Source of the DNA: a bacterium
GTDB lineage: Bacteria > Patescibacteria > Dojkabacteria > JAKAPS01 > JAJZLI01
Length of the DNA: 64,000 nucleotides
Direction of reading: 5' to 3'
Assembly: GCA_021809565.1 (NCBI GenBank)
Contig: JAJZKG010000002.1
Span: 18,828 to 82,827 of the forward strand
The translations under genes were made by a program, and so were the position numbers. The notes beneath the pieces are model-generated. The model was not told the DNA's origin. It made no database searches and saw only the letters and a program-made list of their open reading frames with translations. Shown one piece after another: positions 43,118 through 53,200 of this stretch (its first letter is position 1; each line of letters starts with the position of its first letter).

Positions 43118-44423
43118 TATATCTGAATCTAGTATAACAAAGATTGTTTTGGACAATAACGTTAGACTTATACATTGTAAAATCCCAACATCTTCCTTTG
43201 TAACAATTGAAATTTCAGTTTTGGCTGGATCTAGAAATGAGAGTGATGATGAGATGGGCATAGCACATTTTCTGGAGCATACAATGTTTTCTGGTACAGA
43301 TAAAAGGCCTAATAATAAGGTAATAGGGTTTGAAATAGAGTCCTTGGGTGGAAGTATGAATGCTTTTACATCAGAGGAAACTACTGCCTATTATATAAAA
43401 ATTCCATATGAAAATTTTACTAAAGCATTCGAAATTTTATCAGATATGTTTCTACATTCTAATTTTAATAGTTCGTATCTAGAGATAGAGAAGGGAGTTG
43501 TTAAAGAAGAACTTAGAATGTATGAAGATACCCCCCAGAGAGATATTTTCACTCTGTATAATGAACTTTTATATAAAGGTACCCCCTTAGGTAGAGATAT
43601 CGGAGGAACAGTTTCAAGTATTGATAATATAACAAGAGCAAAAGTGATAAATTTTATAAAAAATAATTATTATCTAAATAATATTGTTATATCAATTGTT
43701 GGTAATATTGAGACATCAAAAGCGATAGATACAGTGATAAAATATTTTAAAAATGATAATCTTAAAGCTAGAGCTCTAGTCAATGGCGAAAACAAATATA
43801 TTAAATCTAGATTTTCGGAAGATAGTATAAAAGTTAAGAAAAAAGATGTTAATCAAACACATTTCATACTTGGCCTTAGAGGTTATCCTGCTGGAGATAA
43901 CAGACAATATAGTCTAAATGTACTATCTGCTATTATAGGAGGTGGTTTTGGGGCATGGCTCTTCCAAAAATTACGTAATGAGATGGGAGTTGCTTACTAT
44001 GTATATTCTGGAACTCAGGAATATATGGATATAGGGGATTTACACATAGTAGCAGGAGTTGATAATCAAAGGTTTGAAGAATCTTTAGTGACAATTATTA
44101 AGACTATATCTTCAATAAAAAACAAAAATATAAAAAAAGAAGATATTGTAAGGGCAAAAGAATATATAAAGGGTAGTATATCTTCGTATTTTGAAACTAC
44201 AGATAATATGGCATCTTTTTTTGCTGATGAAGAACTAAAATTTGGAAAGATAAGATCTTTAGATGAGATGAAATCATCTATAGATAAAGTATCTCTGGAT
44301 TCTCTATATGATGTATTTGAAGACATAACACGTCAAGATATAAAAAAACATATTTATCTGGCTTGTATATTGCCAGAAAAAACATCTACATCTAATTTAG
44401 AAAGTATTATAAACAATGCTTAG
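43095..44423 (+). CDS. M16 family zinc peptidase
   Basis: The 442-residue protein is a processing-peptidase-like M16 protease. The inverted zinc motif HFLEH is at residues 58-62, with the distal glutamate in KGVVKEELRMYED. The second, inactive half contains LRGYPAGDNRQYSLNVLSAIIGGGFGAWLFQKLRNEMGVAYYVYSG, the typical glycine-rich loop and RxxY region. It may degrade peptides, but its substrate is unknown. It overlaps efp by 23 nt and the next gene by 8 nt. A 12-bp palindrome CTAGAGCTCTAG lies at 43768-43779. Confidence 0.93.
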   Translation: MSTKEENNISESSITKIVLDNNVRLIHCKIPTSSFVTIEISVLAGSRNESDDEMGIAHFLEHTMFSGTDKRPNNKVIGFEIESLGGSMNAFTSEETTAYYIKIPYENFTKAFEILSDMFLHSNFNSSYLEIEKGVVKEELRMYEDTPQRDIFTLYNELLYKGTPLGRDIGGTVSSIDNITRAKVINFIKNNYYLNNIVISIVGNIETSKAIDTVIKYFKNDNLKARALVNGENKYIKSRFSEDSIKVKKKDVNQTHFILGLRGYPAGDNRQYSLNVLSAIIGGGFGAWLFQKLRNEMGVAYYVYSGTQEYMDIGDLHIVAGVDNQRFEESLVTIIKTISSIKNKNIKKEDIVRAKEYIKGSISSYFETTDNMASFFADEELKFGKIRSLDEMKSSIDKVSLDSLYDVFEDITRQDIKKHIYLACILPEKTSTSNLESIINNA

Positions 44424-45087
44424 TAATAATATATTAACTATGCTTTTTAATATATTATTCATACTTTTTGCAATATTTACACTATGGTTAGTCTTTTATA
44501 AGGCAGGAGAGAATGCAGGTAATAGTTCTGTAATGGTTACTAATAATGATTTTTGGGATTTCATATTTTTACTATTAATATCTTTCTTTTTAGGGTATCT
44601 GATACTATCCTACATAGGAGTTGTATATTTATCTTTATTATGCTCACTACTATTTTTAAGACTTAAAACATATAACTGGATACTTGTATTTGATTTTTAT
44701 GCTTTATTTATGAGTATTATTCTTGTTCCTTATTTTATCTCTATTGGTATAGTTTATATCTTCATATTATTACTTATCATTGTATTTATAATACTATCCA
44801 ATGGATCTAGATCTGGATCTAGATCCAATTTAAGGAATCTTCATTATGGTAAAGTTGGACCTTCGAAACTATTATTTCAGGGTTACGGAGTGACTGTACT
44901 ATTTACAATTTTATCTATAGTATATTTTTTTAATTCTAGATTGTGGGTGGTAAAGAATAATTTTATATATAATCTTGATCTTTGTGCTATATTATTAACA
45001 ATAGGTCTTTTTTGCTTACTATTAAAATTGTTTTTAAAAAATGAAGAACTAACTTTTGATATATTAAAGAAAAGAAATAGAGTTTAA
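44416..45087 (+). CDS. Multi-span membrane protein, unknown
   Basis: This 223-residue, strongly hydrophobic protein has about six to seven predicted spans. A cytoplasmic or external loop (about 127-150) contains NGSRSGSRSN, encoded by GGATCTAGATCT followed by GGATCTAGATCC (44805-44828). It looks like an in-frame palindromic insertion, because the rest of the loop is ordinary. I do not recognise the family. It overlaps the M16 gene by 8 nt. Confidence 0.72.
   Translation: MLSNNILTMLFNILFILFAIFTLWLVFYKAGENAGNSSVMVTNNDFWDFIFLLLISFFLGYLILSYIGVVYLSLLCSLLFLRLKTYNWILVFDFYALFMSIILVPYFISIGIVYIFILLLIIVFIILSNGSRSGSRSNLRNLHYGKVGPSKLLFQGYGVTVLFTILSIVYFFNSRLWVVKNNFIYNLDLCAILLTIGLFCLLLKLFLKNEELTFDILKKRNRV
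44805..44828 (+). repeat. In-frame palindromic unit (GGATCTAGATCC type)
   Basis: Two 12-bp units sit side by side, GGATCTAGATCT and GGATCTAGATCC, the second a perfect palindrome. They encode GSRSGSRS. Related units occur at 46040-46053, 46342-46359, 47166-47191, 55227-55238 and about 59203-59213. Confidence 0.75.
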
Positions 45088-45141
45088 AAAAAATCATATA
45101 AATACTTTAGATATAGGATAAATATCCTTTAATACAATTTT

Positions 45142-45160
45142 TTTTATTTTATGGTATACT
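45142..45160 (+). promoter_or_regulatory. Promoter motif upstream of dksA-like gene
   Basis: This 19-nt stretch ending in the -10 TATACT is identical to 13851-13869 upstream of the HIT gene. The start codon is 41 nt further on. Confidence 0.55.
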
Positions 45161-45201
45161 GGTTCAACAAAAATTTACTTTAGAGGTGTGAGATTATATT
45201 C

Positions 45202-45537
45202 ATGGATAAAATTAAAAAACAATTAGAAGCTGAAAAAAATAGAATTCTACATGAGATAGAGAGTACTAGTAACTCTGTTTTAGAGGCATCACCTGATGAT
45301 AACGCTGAATTTTTTGATGATGTTGATAATTTAAATCAAAGGATTGAGAATTTAGATATTAAAGATAAACTTAGGGAAGTTCTAAAGGATGTAGATTCAG
45401 CGTTATCAAAGATAGATAAAGGTAAATATGGAATTTGTGAAAACTGTAAAAAACCTATTGAGAAAAAGAGACTTGAAACATATCCCTTTGCAAAGTACTG
45501 TACCAATTGTATGAATAAGTTGGAAAATGAAGAATAG
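45202..45537 (+). CDS. DksA/TraR-family zinc-finger protein
   Basis: The 111-residue protein has an N-terminal coiled coil (ASPDDNAEFFDDVDNLNQRIENLD...VLKDVDSALSKIDKGKYG). The family's C4 zinc finger follows: GICENCKKPIEKKRLETYPFAKYCTNC. The DxxDxA-tip acidic residues appear as DNAEFFDD. Such proteins bind the RNA polymerase secondary channel. A weak Shine-Dalgarno-like GAGGTG lies 14 nt upstream. It overlaps rluD by 11 nt. Confidence 0.9.
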   Translation: MDKIKKQLEAEKNRILHEIESTSNSVLEASPDDNAEFFDDVDNLNQRIENLDIKDKLREVLKDVDSALSKIDKGKYGICENCKKPIEKKRLETYPFAKYCTNCMNKLENEE

Positions 45538-46756
45538 TAACACTCATCCTGATAAATCTAGTTTGAAAAAAAATGAATTCAAGAATCAAAATCCTGCAGT
45601 CATAAAAGTAATAGCAGATTATTCGGACAGGTTAGATCTTGTATTGTCAGAATCACATCTAGATACAAACCCAGATAAACAATTTCCTATATCAAGAACT
45701 CTAGGTTCAAAAACCCTAGGTTCAAGAACCTTAGGTTCAAGAACAAGATTTAAAAAACTCATTAAAGATGGTTTTGTGAAGGTAAATTCAAATATTGTGA
45801 AAAAACCAAGATTTGAAGTTAATCCAGGAGATGAGATTACCTATATAGATTTCTCATACAAACCAGATTTTAATATAAAACCTCAAAATATTAAACTGGA
45901 TATTATATATGAAGATCAAAATGTTATTGTAATAAATAAAAAACAAGGACAAGTGGTTCATCCTGGGGCAGGGAATTTAGATAAAACTATCCTAAATGGG
46001 ATAATATTTAAACTAAGATTCAATGAATCAAGATTTGACAGATCTAGATCTGATAACAATGATAGTAATTTGTCTCAAAGACCTGGTGTTGTTCATAGAC
46101 TTGACAAGGATACTACAGGAGTAATGTTATTTGCAAAGGATGAAGACACATTAAATTTTCTAGTTGAACAGTTTAAAAAAAGAGAGGTTGAAAAAACATA
46201 TTTAGTTCTTGCAAATGGATTTATAAGTAGTTCTGTCAAAGGTGGTACATATATTGACAAGAGTAATTTTACGGTAAAAGGGTTTATAAAAAGATCAAAT
46301 ACTGATAGAAGGAAGTTTGTATTCTCAGATACTGAATCTGGATCCGGATCCGGATCCGGGGGTAAAGAATCAATAACTAATTTTAAAATTCTAAAGTACA
46401 TAGGTACCCAATATATAGAGAATAATGGACCAAGGTCCAAAGTTTCTAGGAATAGGGGTGTTGAGGAAAGATTTACACTGCTTGAAGCATACCCTAAGAC
46501 AGGACGAACTCATCAGATAAGAGTGGCATTGGCATCTTGTGGTCATCCTGTTGTAGGAGATAAAGTTTATGCTATTAAATCTTTTAGACAGCCTTCTAGC
46601 CTAAATAATATGTATTTACATTCGTTGTCTTTAAAATTGAAGATTCCAAGCGCAGATGGCTCTGGAGAATTAAGAACTTTTGTTGCTGATGTGCCTAGTT
46701 TTTGGTCTAAAACTCTTGGAACTAGATTCATTGGATCCAAACCATTGGGTAAATAG
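45527..46756 (+). CDS. rluD: RluA/RluD-family pseudouridine synthase with in-frame insertions
   Basis: This enzyme makes pseudouridine in 23S rRNA. An S4 domain (SDRLDLVLSE...ISR...RFKKLIKDGFVKVN) is followed by the catalytic domain with INKKQGQVVHPGAG, RPGVVHRLDKDTTGVMLFAKD (catalytic Asp in HRLDKDT) and LEAYPKTGRTHQIRVALA. At 409 residues it is about 80 longer than E. coli RluD. The excess lies in low-complexity inserts: three LGS repeats inside the S4 helix (about 60-75), DRSRSD, SGSGSGSGG, GPRSK, and a C-terminal SKTLG..GSKPLG. It overlaps the dksA-like gene by 11 nt. Confidence 0.9.
   Translation: MKNSNTHPDKSSLKKNEFKNQNPAVIKVIADYSDRLDLVLSESHLDTNPDKQFPISRTLGSKTLGSRTLGSRTRFKKLIKDGFVKVNSNIVKKPRFEVNPGDEITYIDFSYKPDFNIKPQNIKLDIIYEDQNVIVINKKQGQVVHPGAGNLDKTILNGIIFKLRFNESRFDRSRSDNNDSNLSQRPGVVHRLDKDTTGVMLFAKDEDTLNFLVEQFKKREVEKTYLVLANGFISSSVKGGTYIDKSNFTVKGFIKRSNTDRRKFVFSDTESGSGSGSGGKESITNFKILKYIGTQYIENNGPRSKVSRNRGVEERFTLLEAYPKTGRTHQIRVALASCGHPVVGDKVYAIKSFRQPSSLNNMYLHSLSLKLKIPSADGSGELRTFVADVPSFWSKTLGTRFIGSKPLGK
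45697..45745 (+). repeat. Tandem 15-nt CTAGGTTCAAGAACC-type repeats in rluD
   Basis: Three near-identical units (cTAGGTTCAA[A/G]AACC) follow one another and encode LGSK, LGSR, LGSR within the S4 domain. Each contains a GGTTC-AA-GAACC or related small palindrome. Confidence 0.85.
46342..46359 (+). repeat. GGATCC tandem array in rluD
   Basis: Three consecutive GGATCC hexamers encode GSGSGS. The stretch is strikingly GC-rich for this genome and lies in a surface loop between KFVFSD and GKESITNFKI. Confidence 0.85.
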
Positions 46757-46780
46757 TATAATAAATACTGTAATATATTT

Positions 46781-47095
46781 ATGTCTAGAAAGTTCATAAT
46801 AAAAAATGAAGACTTTATATGCTTAAATTGTGGGAAAGAAGTTTTTAAAGATACAAACGGTTCATATAGGAATCATTGTAATTTTTGCCTATATTCCCTT
46901 CATGTTGACAAATTTCCGGGAGATAGAAAGGAATATTGTCATGGTCTACAGGAGCCAATATTTATAGATATTCACACAAACCGAACTGTTATATATCACA
47001 AATGTACAAAGTGTGGCAAAGAAAAAAAGAATAAAGCACTAAGCGATGATAACATAGTAAATGTAGTACTATCTGATTATAATAATTATCCATAA
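46781..47095 (+). CDS. RNHCP-domain zinc protein
   Basis: The 104-residue protein matches the RNHCP domain: FICLNCGKEV, then YRNHCNFCLYSLHVDKFPGDRKEYCHGLQEPIFI and YHKCTKCGK. The eponymous RNHCP reads RNHCN here. Eight cysteine/histidine residues could bind two zinc ions. The function is unknown. It follows rluD after 24 nt and is the last small gene before the giant kelch protein. Confidence 0.88.
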   Translation: MSRKFIIKNEDFICLNCGKEVFKDTNGSYRNHCNFCLYSLHVDKFPGDRKEYCHGLQEPIFIDIHTNRTVIYHKCTKCGKEKKNKALSDDNIVNVVLSDYNNYP

Positions 47096-47101
47096 AAAAT
47101 G

Positions 47102-47130
47102 TTGACAAAACCTCCCAAATTAGTTAATTT
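47102..47130 (+). promoter_or_regulatory. Possible promoter of the kelch gene
   Basis: TTGACA (47102-47107) and a weak TAATTT (47125-47130), 17 nt apart, lie about 100 nt before the start codon. Confidence 0.4.
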
Positions 47131-47165
47131 ATATTAAGGGTAATGCCCAAGTAGCTTAATTTTAA

Positions 47166-47191
47166 GGATCTAGGTACTAGTACCTAGATCC
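47166..47191. repeat. 26-bp perfect palindrome before the kelch gene
   Basis: The left arm GGATCTAGGTACT is followed immediately by its exact reverse complement. It could form a 13-bp hairpin in the leader RNA of the downstream gene. The ends match the GGATCTAGATCC units found in frame in nearby genes. No T run follows, so it is not an intrinsic terminator. Confidence 0.9.
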
Positions 47192-47228
47192 AAGAGTTTA
47201 TACTCAAAGTATTTATAGTACCTTTTTG

Positions 47229-50200
47229 ATGTTAAAAAATACAAATATTTTTCATGGAGGTATAAGGTTACTTTTGCCAGTAATAATAGTTTTACTGGTA
47301 GGATTTTTAGTACTTGGTATTTTTAGTGTTAAACCTATCAATGCTCAACCAGCCCCATATCTAAATTACCAAGGTAGACTTGAGAACTCTAATGGTAATC
47401 TACTTACAGGTAATTACTATGTAGCATTCTGTATATATACATCTACAACTGCTACAGCATGTGCACCAGCATCAACTCCAGCCACAGGGGCAATTACAAC
47501 ACTGAACGGAGCTGTATGGGGAGAAGTACAATACTTCTCATCCACTAACTCTCCATCCAACGAGATAGAGAATGGAGTATTTAATGCAAACCTTGGTCTA
47601 TACTCACCACTATCAGGATCATTGTTCAACTCTGGTTCAGCTTTCTATCTTGGTGTTAATGTATACAATGGATCAACGTGGGATGGACAGATGACTCCAC
47701 TACAGCAGATAGACCAGGTAGCATATGCTATGAATGCTGCAATGCTTGATGGATATGGAGCAGCAACTCCTACTGGAGCAAATCAGATAGTTGCAACTTC
47801 TAGTTCTGGTTACATAACATTGTCTGGTACCAACCCAGAGGTCAATGCTACTGGATCTAATACTCTAACACTCAATGGGAGTGGTGCTACTGGAGATGTC
47901 TGTTTCTTCGCATGTACTACAGCAAATATCACATCCTCTGGTAACGAACTTCTATCTGGCAACATAGACATTACAGGAACATCAACCAACACTATTAGTG
48001 GTAATACTACATTCAATAACAATATTACTGTTTCAGGTTCTACCACAACAACAGGTATACAAAATAACGGAAATCTAACTAATACAGGTACAGGATCATT
48101 TGGTGGGAATGTTGCAATCACAGGTGGAACTTTGAATCTAAACAATACTACTTCTAATACGATTGATTCTACCACAAACCTTACTATTGAGCCTTTAAAT
48201 ATAACAGAATGGACAGCTACAACCCCTCTTCTTACAAATACACAGGATGCTACATCAGTGGTATATAACGGGTATGTATATGAGATAGGAGGTAATAATG
48301 TAACAACAGTAGATTATGCTCCTATTAATGCTAATGGTACACTAGGTGCGTGGACAGCCACAACCCCTCTCCTAACATCTACATTTTATGCAACTTCCAT
48401 AGAATACAACGGATATATATATGAAATAGGAGGCGCCAATGGTTCTGCCACTTTCTCTACGGTAGATTATGCTCCTATTAATGCTAATGGTACACTAGGT
48501 GCGTGGACAGCCACAACCCCTCTTCTTGTGGCTACGTGGGGTGCTACATCAGTGGTATATAACGGATATGTGTATGAGATTGGTGGTATAAATACATTAA
48601 CAACAGTAGATTATGCTCCTATTAATGCTAATGGTACACTGGGTGCGTGGACAGCTACAACCTCTCTTCCTGCTAACACATATCGAGCCACATCAGTAGT
48701 ATATAATGGATATATATACGAGATAGGTGGATGTTGTCAAGTAGCAACAGTGGATTATGCTCCTATTAATGCTAATGGTACACTGGGTGCGTGGACAGCT
48801 ACAACCTCTCTTCCAACAGCTACATATTGGGCCACATCGGTGGCATATAACGGGTATGTGTATGAGATTGGAGGAAACAATGGAAGTTCTTATGTAGCGA
48901 CAGTAGATTATGCTCCTATTAATGCTAATGGTACATTAGGTGCGTGGACAGCCACAACTTCTATTCCTGCATCCACACAGGAGGCTACATCAGTGGTATA
49001 TAATGGATATATATATGAGATTGGAGGTTCAGGTACAGCAACAGTGGATTATATTTCTACAAACTTTATTAATAGTATTGTAGGATGGATATCCGCTACA
49101 TCGTTACCTGTAGCTACTTGGGGTGCAACATCTGTAGAATACAACGGATATGTGTATGAGATGGGGGGAGTTAATACAACAACAACAGTAGATTATGCTC
49201 CTATTAATGTTAATGGTACATTAGGCTCATGGACGGCCACAACCCCTCTACCTACAGCTATATCACAATTTGCTACGTCAGTGGCCTACAATGGATATGT
49301 ATATGAAATCGGTGGGTATAATGGAGGTGTCTTGGCAACAGTGTATTATGCCCCTATAAATAGTAATGGCACACTAGGTACATGGACAGCCACAACGTCT
49401 CTTCTCAGTGCTACATATAAAGCTACATCAGTGGTCTACAATGGATATATATATGAAATCGGAGGAGTAAACAGTGCTGGAACTACTGCAACAGTAGACT
49501 ATTCCACTATAAATTCTGATGGTACTATAGGTACATGGACGGCAACAACTAACCTTCCAAGTGCACTAAATGCTTCCACATCGGTAATATATGGGAGGTA
49601 TATATATGAGATTGGGGGTTCAGGTACAGCAGTAGTGTATTATGTCCCTATATTATCATTGGGCGCACTAGGTGAATGGACAGCTACAACTTCACTTCCT
49701 GTAGCTATATCTTCTGCCACATCGGTAGTATATAATGGATATGTGTATGAGATAGGGGGCAATAATGTAGCTACAGTGTATTATGCTCCGATTAATTCTG
49801 ATGGTATAGTAGGTGCGTGGACAGCCACAACTTCAATCCCTACATCCACATTTTATGCAACCTCAGTAGAATATAATGGATATGTATATGAAATAGGAGG
49901 TGCAAATGGTTCTTCCACTTTCTCTACGGTCTACTATTTTTCACTAATCTATGGTAGTCTAAATATTACAAATAGTATAAACAACAATACTTTAATATCC
50001 TTGAATGGTTTTACTGGAGATATAACCACAGCAGGAAACTTGACAGTAGGATCTGGATCCCCAGGAGGGGTAAACACAATAAATGGTAATACTATTCTAA
50101 CCTCTGCAGATTTGAATGTATCAGGTTTACCAACACCAACAGGTTTGGCAACTGGATCTACTTCAAATGTGGGAGGACTACTGCCTGCTGGTACATACTA

Positions 50201-53200
50201 TTATGAGGTTGTAGCACAAAACATAACACCACTATCAACATCTATTTCTTTCCCATCGCAGTCAATTTCTGTAACTGTCAATACAACTATATCTCCTCCA
50301 ACTGGGGTTACATCTTCAGTAGGAACATCAGGGAGTGTTGGATCTAATCTTGTAGCATCTACTACATACTACTATGTTATTACAGCTACAACTCCTAATG
50401 GAGAAACTACCAAATCTTTAGAAGTATCCGCAGCTGAAGTAGCAATAGCCTACCCTATAACAATATCATGGTCAGCTGATTCTGGTGCAACAGGATATAA
50501 CATATATAAAGGGACTGTATCAGGACAAGAACAGTTTCTTGCATCTGTTAGTGGTGGTTCAACTACATCATATGTGGATTCGGGTAATCAAGCAACAACA
50601 ACCTGGCCCACAACAACCTCTCTTCCTGTAGCCATAGATGAAGCCACCTCAGTGGTATATAACGGATATGTGTATGAGATTGGCGGATATACCACTGCAG
50701 CCACAGCAACAGTAGATTACGCCCCCATAAATTCTGATGGTACATTGGGTTCATGGACAGCCACTACACCTCTTCCTACTACTATATCCATGGCTACGTC
50801 AGTAGTATATAACGGATATGTGTATGAGATCGGGGGGTGGAATGGTAGTACTGTTGTCGCTACAGTAGATTATGCTCCTATAAATTCTGATGGAACCCTG
50901 GGTTCGTGGACAGCCACTACTTCTCTTCCCGCTGCTACATATGTTGCCACATCAATAGTATACAATGGATATGTATATGAGATTGGTGGGAGTGGGACAG
51001 CAGTGGTAGATTATGCCCCTATATTATCATCAGGAGCTTTAGGGTCATGGGTAGCCACCACATCTCTTCCTGTTACTACAGATGCTGCCACATCAGTTAT
51101 ATATAACGGATATGTGTATGAGATTGGCGGATATACCACTGCAGCCACAGCAGTGGTAGATTATGCCCCTGTAAATTCAAATGGTACTCTAGGATCATGG
51201 ATAACTACCACCTCTCTCCCTACTACTACACAAGGTGCCACATCAGTTGTATACAATGGGTATGTGTATGAGATTGGGGGAGAGAATAGTAATGGTGGTG
51301 CAGCAGTAGCCACAGTAGATTATGCTCCTATCAATTCAAATGGTACATTGGGAGCATGGACAGCCACAACCTCTCTCCCTACTGCTACATCTGATTCCAC
51401 ATCAGTGGTATATAACGGATATGTGTATGATATCGGAGGAGGCACTGGCACTGGTAGTACAGTTGTATCCACAGTAGACTATTTCAACCTAAACTCTCCA
51501 TCTGTCCCTCCCCTTACAAATACAGCAACAACCAATACAAATCAAGTTCCTCTTTCATGGAATGTAGTTTCTGGGGCGGGAACATATAACATATATAGAT
51601 CCACTAGTCCTAATTTTACTAATGCCACAGAATATATATCAAATACCAACTCCTTTACTGATACTAATATGGAACAAACAACTCCTCTTCCCACTACTAC
51701 AGACCAAGCCACATCGGTTGTATACAATGGGTATGTGTATGAGATTGGGGGAGAGAATAGTAGTGGCACAGCTCTATCCACAGTAGATTATGCCCCTATA
51801 AATTCTGATGGTACCTTAGGTTCATGGACAGCTACAAATTCTCTCCCAGTAGCTACATATTTTGCTACATCAGTAGTATATAACGGATATTTGTATGAGA
51901 TTGGAGGAAGTAATGGTAGCGCAGTAGTAGCCACAGTAGATTATGCCTCTATAAATTCAAATGGTACATTGGGAGCATGGACAGCCACAACTTCTTTACC
52001 AGAAGCTATACATCAAGCCACATCGATAGTTTACAATGGATATATATATGAAATAGGAGGATATAACGGGGTAGGTAATGTTTCTACAGTAGATTATGCT
52101 GCTATTAATTCAAATGGTACTCTGGGTTCATGGACAAATACGACATCTCTTCCCAATGGTATAATTATTGCTACATCAGTCGAATATAACGGATATTTGT
52201 ATGAAATTGGGGGAAATGAAGGGGGAGTTTTAGCCACAGTAGATTATGCCCCTATATTGTCATCAGGAGGATTAGGTGCATGGACAACTACCACCTCTCT
52301 TCCCCAAGCTACAGAGTTTGCCACATCAGTGGTATACAATGGATATATATATGAGATTGGAGGAAAGAATGGTAGTACTAGCCTATCAACAATATATTAT
52401 TCTCCTATATTGTCAAATGGTACATTAGGGACATGGCAACAAACAGTATCTCTACCTATTGCTTTATCAGATGCTACTTCAGTCATAGCCCGAGGGTATG
52501 TGTATGAGATAGGAGGTTATAATAATAATGTAGGTGATGTTGGAACAGTCTACTATTTTAAGGCCATGGTAGAAGGTGGATTACTGCAACAATCGAAAGG
52601 TAGTGTACAGACAAATGTACAGATTAGCCAGAACAATAATGGTAATTTGAATTTAACAGGTGGGGTGAATATAGGGGGAGGAATATCAGTACTAGGTCAG
52701 AGTAACTTTGGATCAAGTATAAACCTTACAAATCCCAATAATGATATTATAGCAGCCTCAGCACCATTAGATATTCAATCATCTGGGTTTAGCCTTAATT
52801 TAGGACGTAATAACTATATACCACAATCACCAGCTAACCCCAATATATCTTCCTGGACATCCACGACTCCTCTGTCTGTAGCTACATATTATGTTTATGC
52901 CACATCAGTAGTATATAACGGGTATATGTATGAGATAGGGGGAAATCAGGGTGGCACAATTATAGCTACAGTAGATTATGCTCCTATTAATTCTAATGGA
53001 ACCTTGGGGTCATGGACAGCCACAACCCCTCTTCCTAATCCAACTTACCAAGCAACATCAGTAGTGTATAATGGATATATATATGAAATGGGAGGTATTG
53101 CTGCTGGTAGTCTCACATCACAAATATGGTATGCTCCTATCAATTCAAATGGTACGTTAGGCTCTTGGGCTGGTGCGGGGGGGCTTCCTGTAGCTATAGA

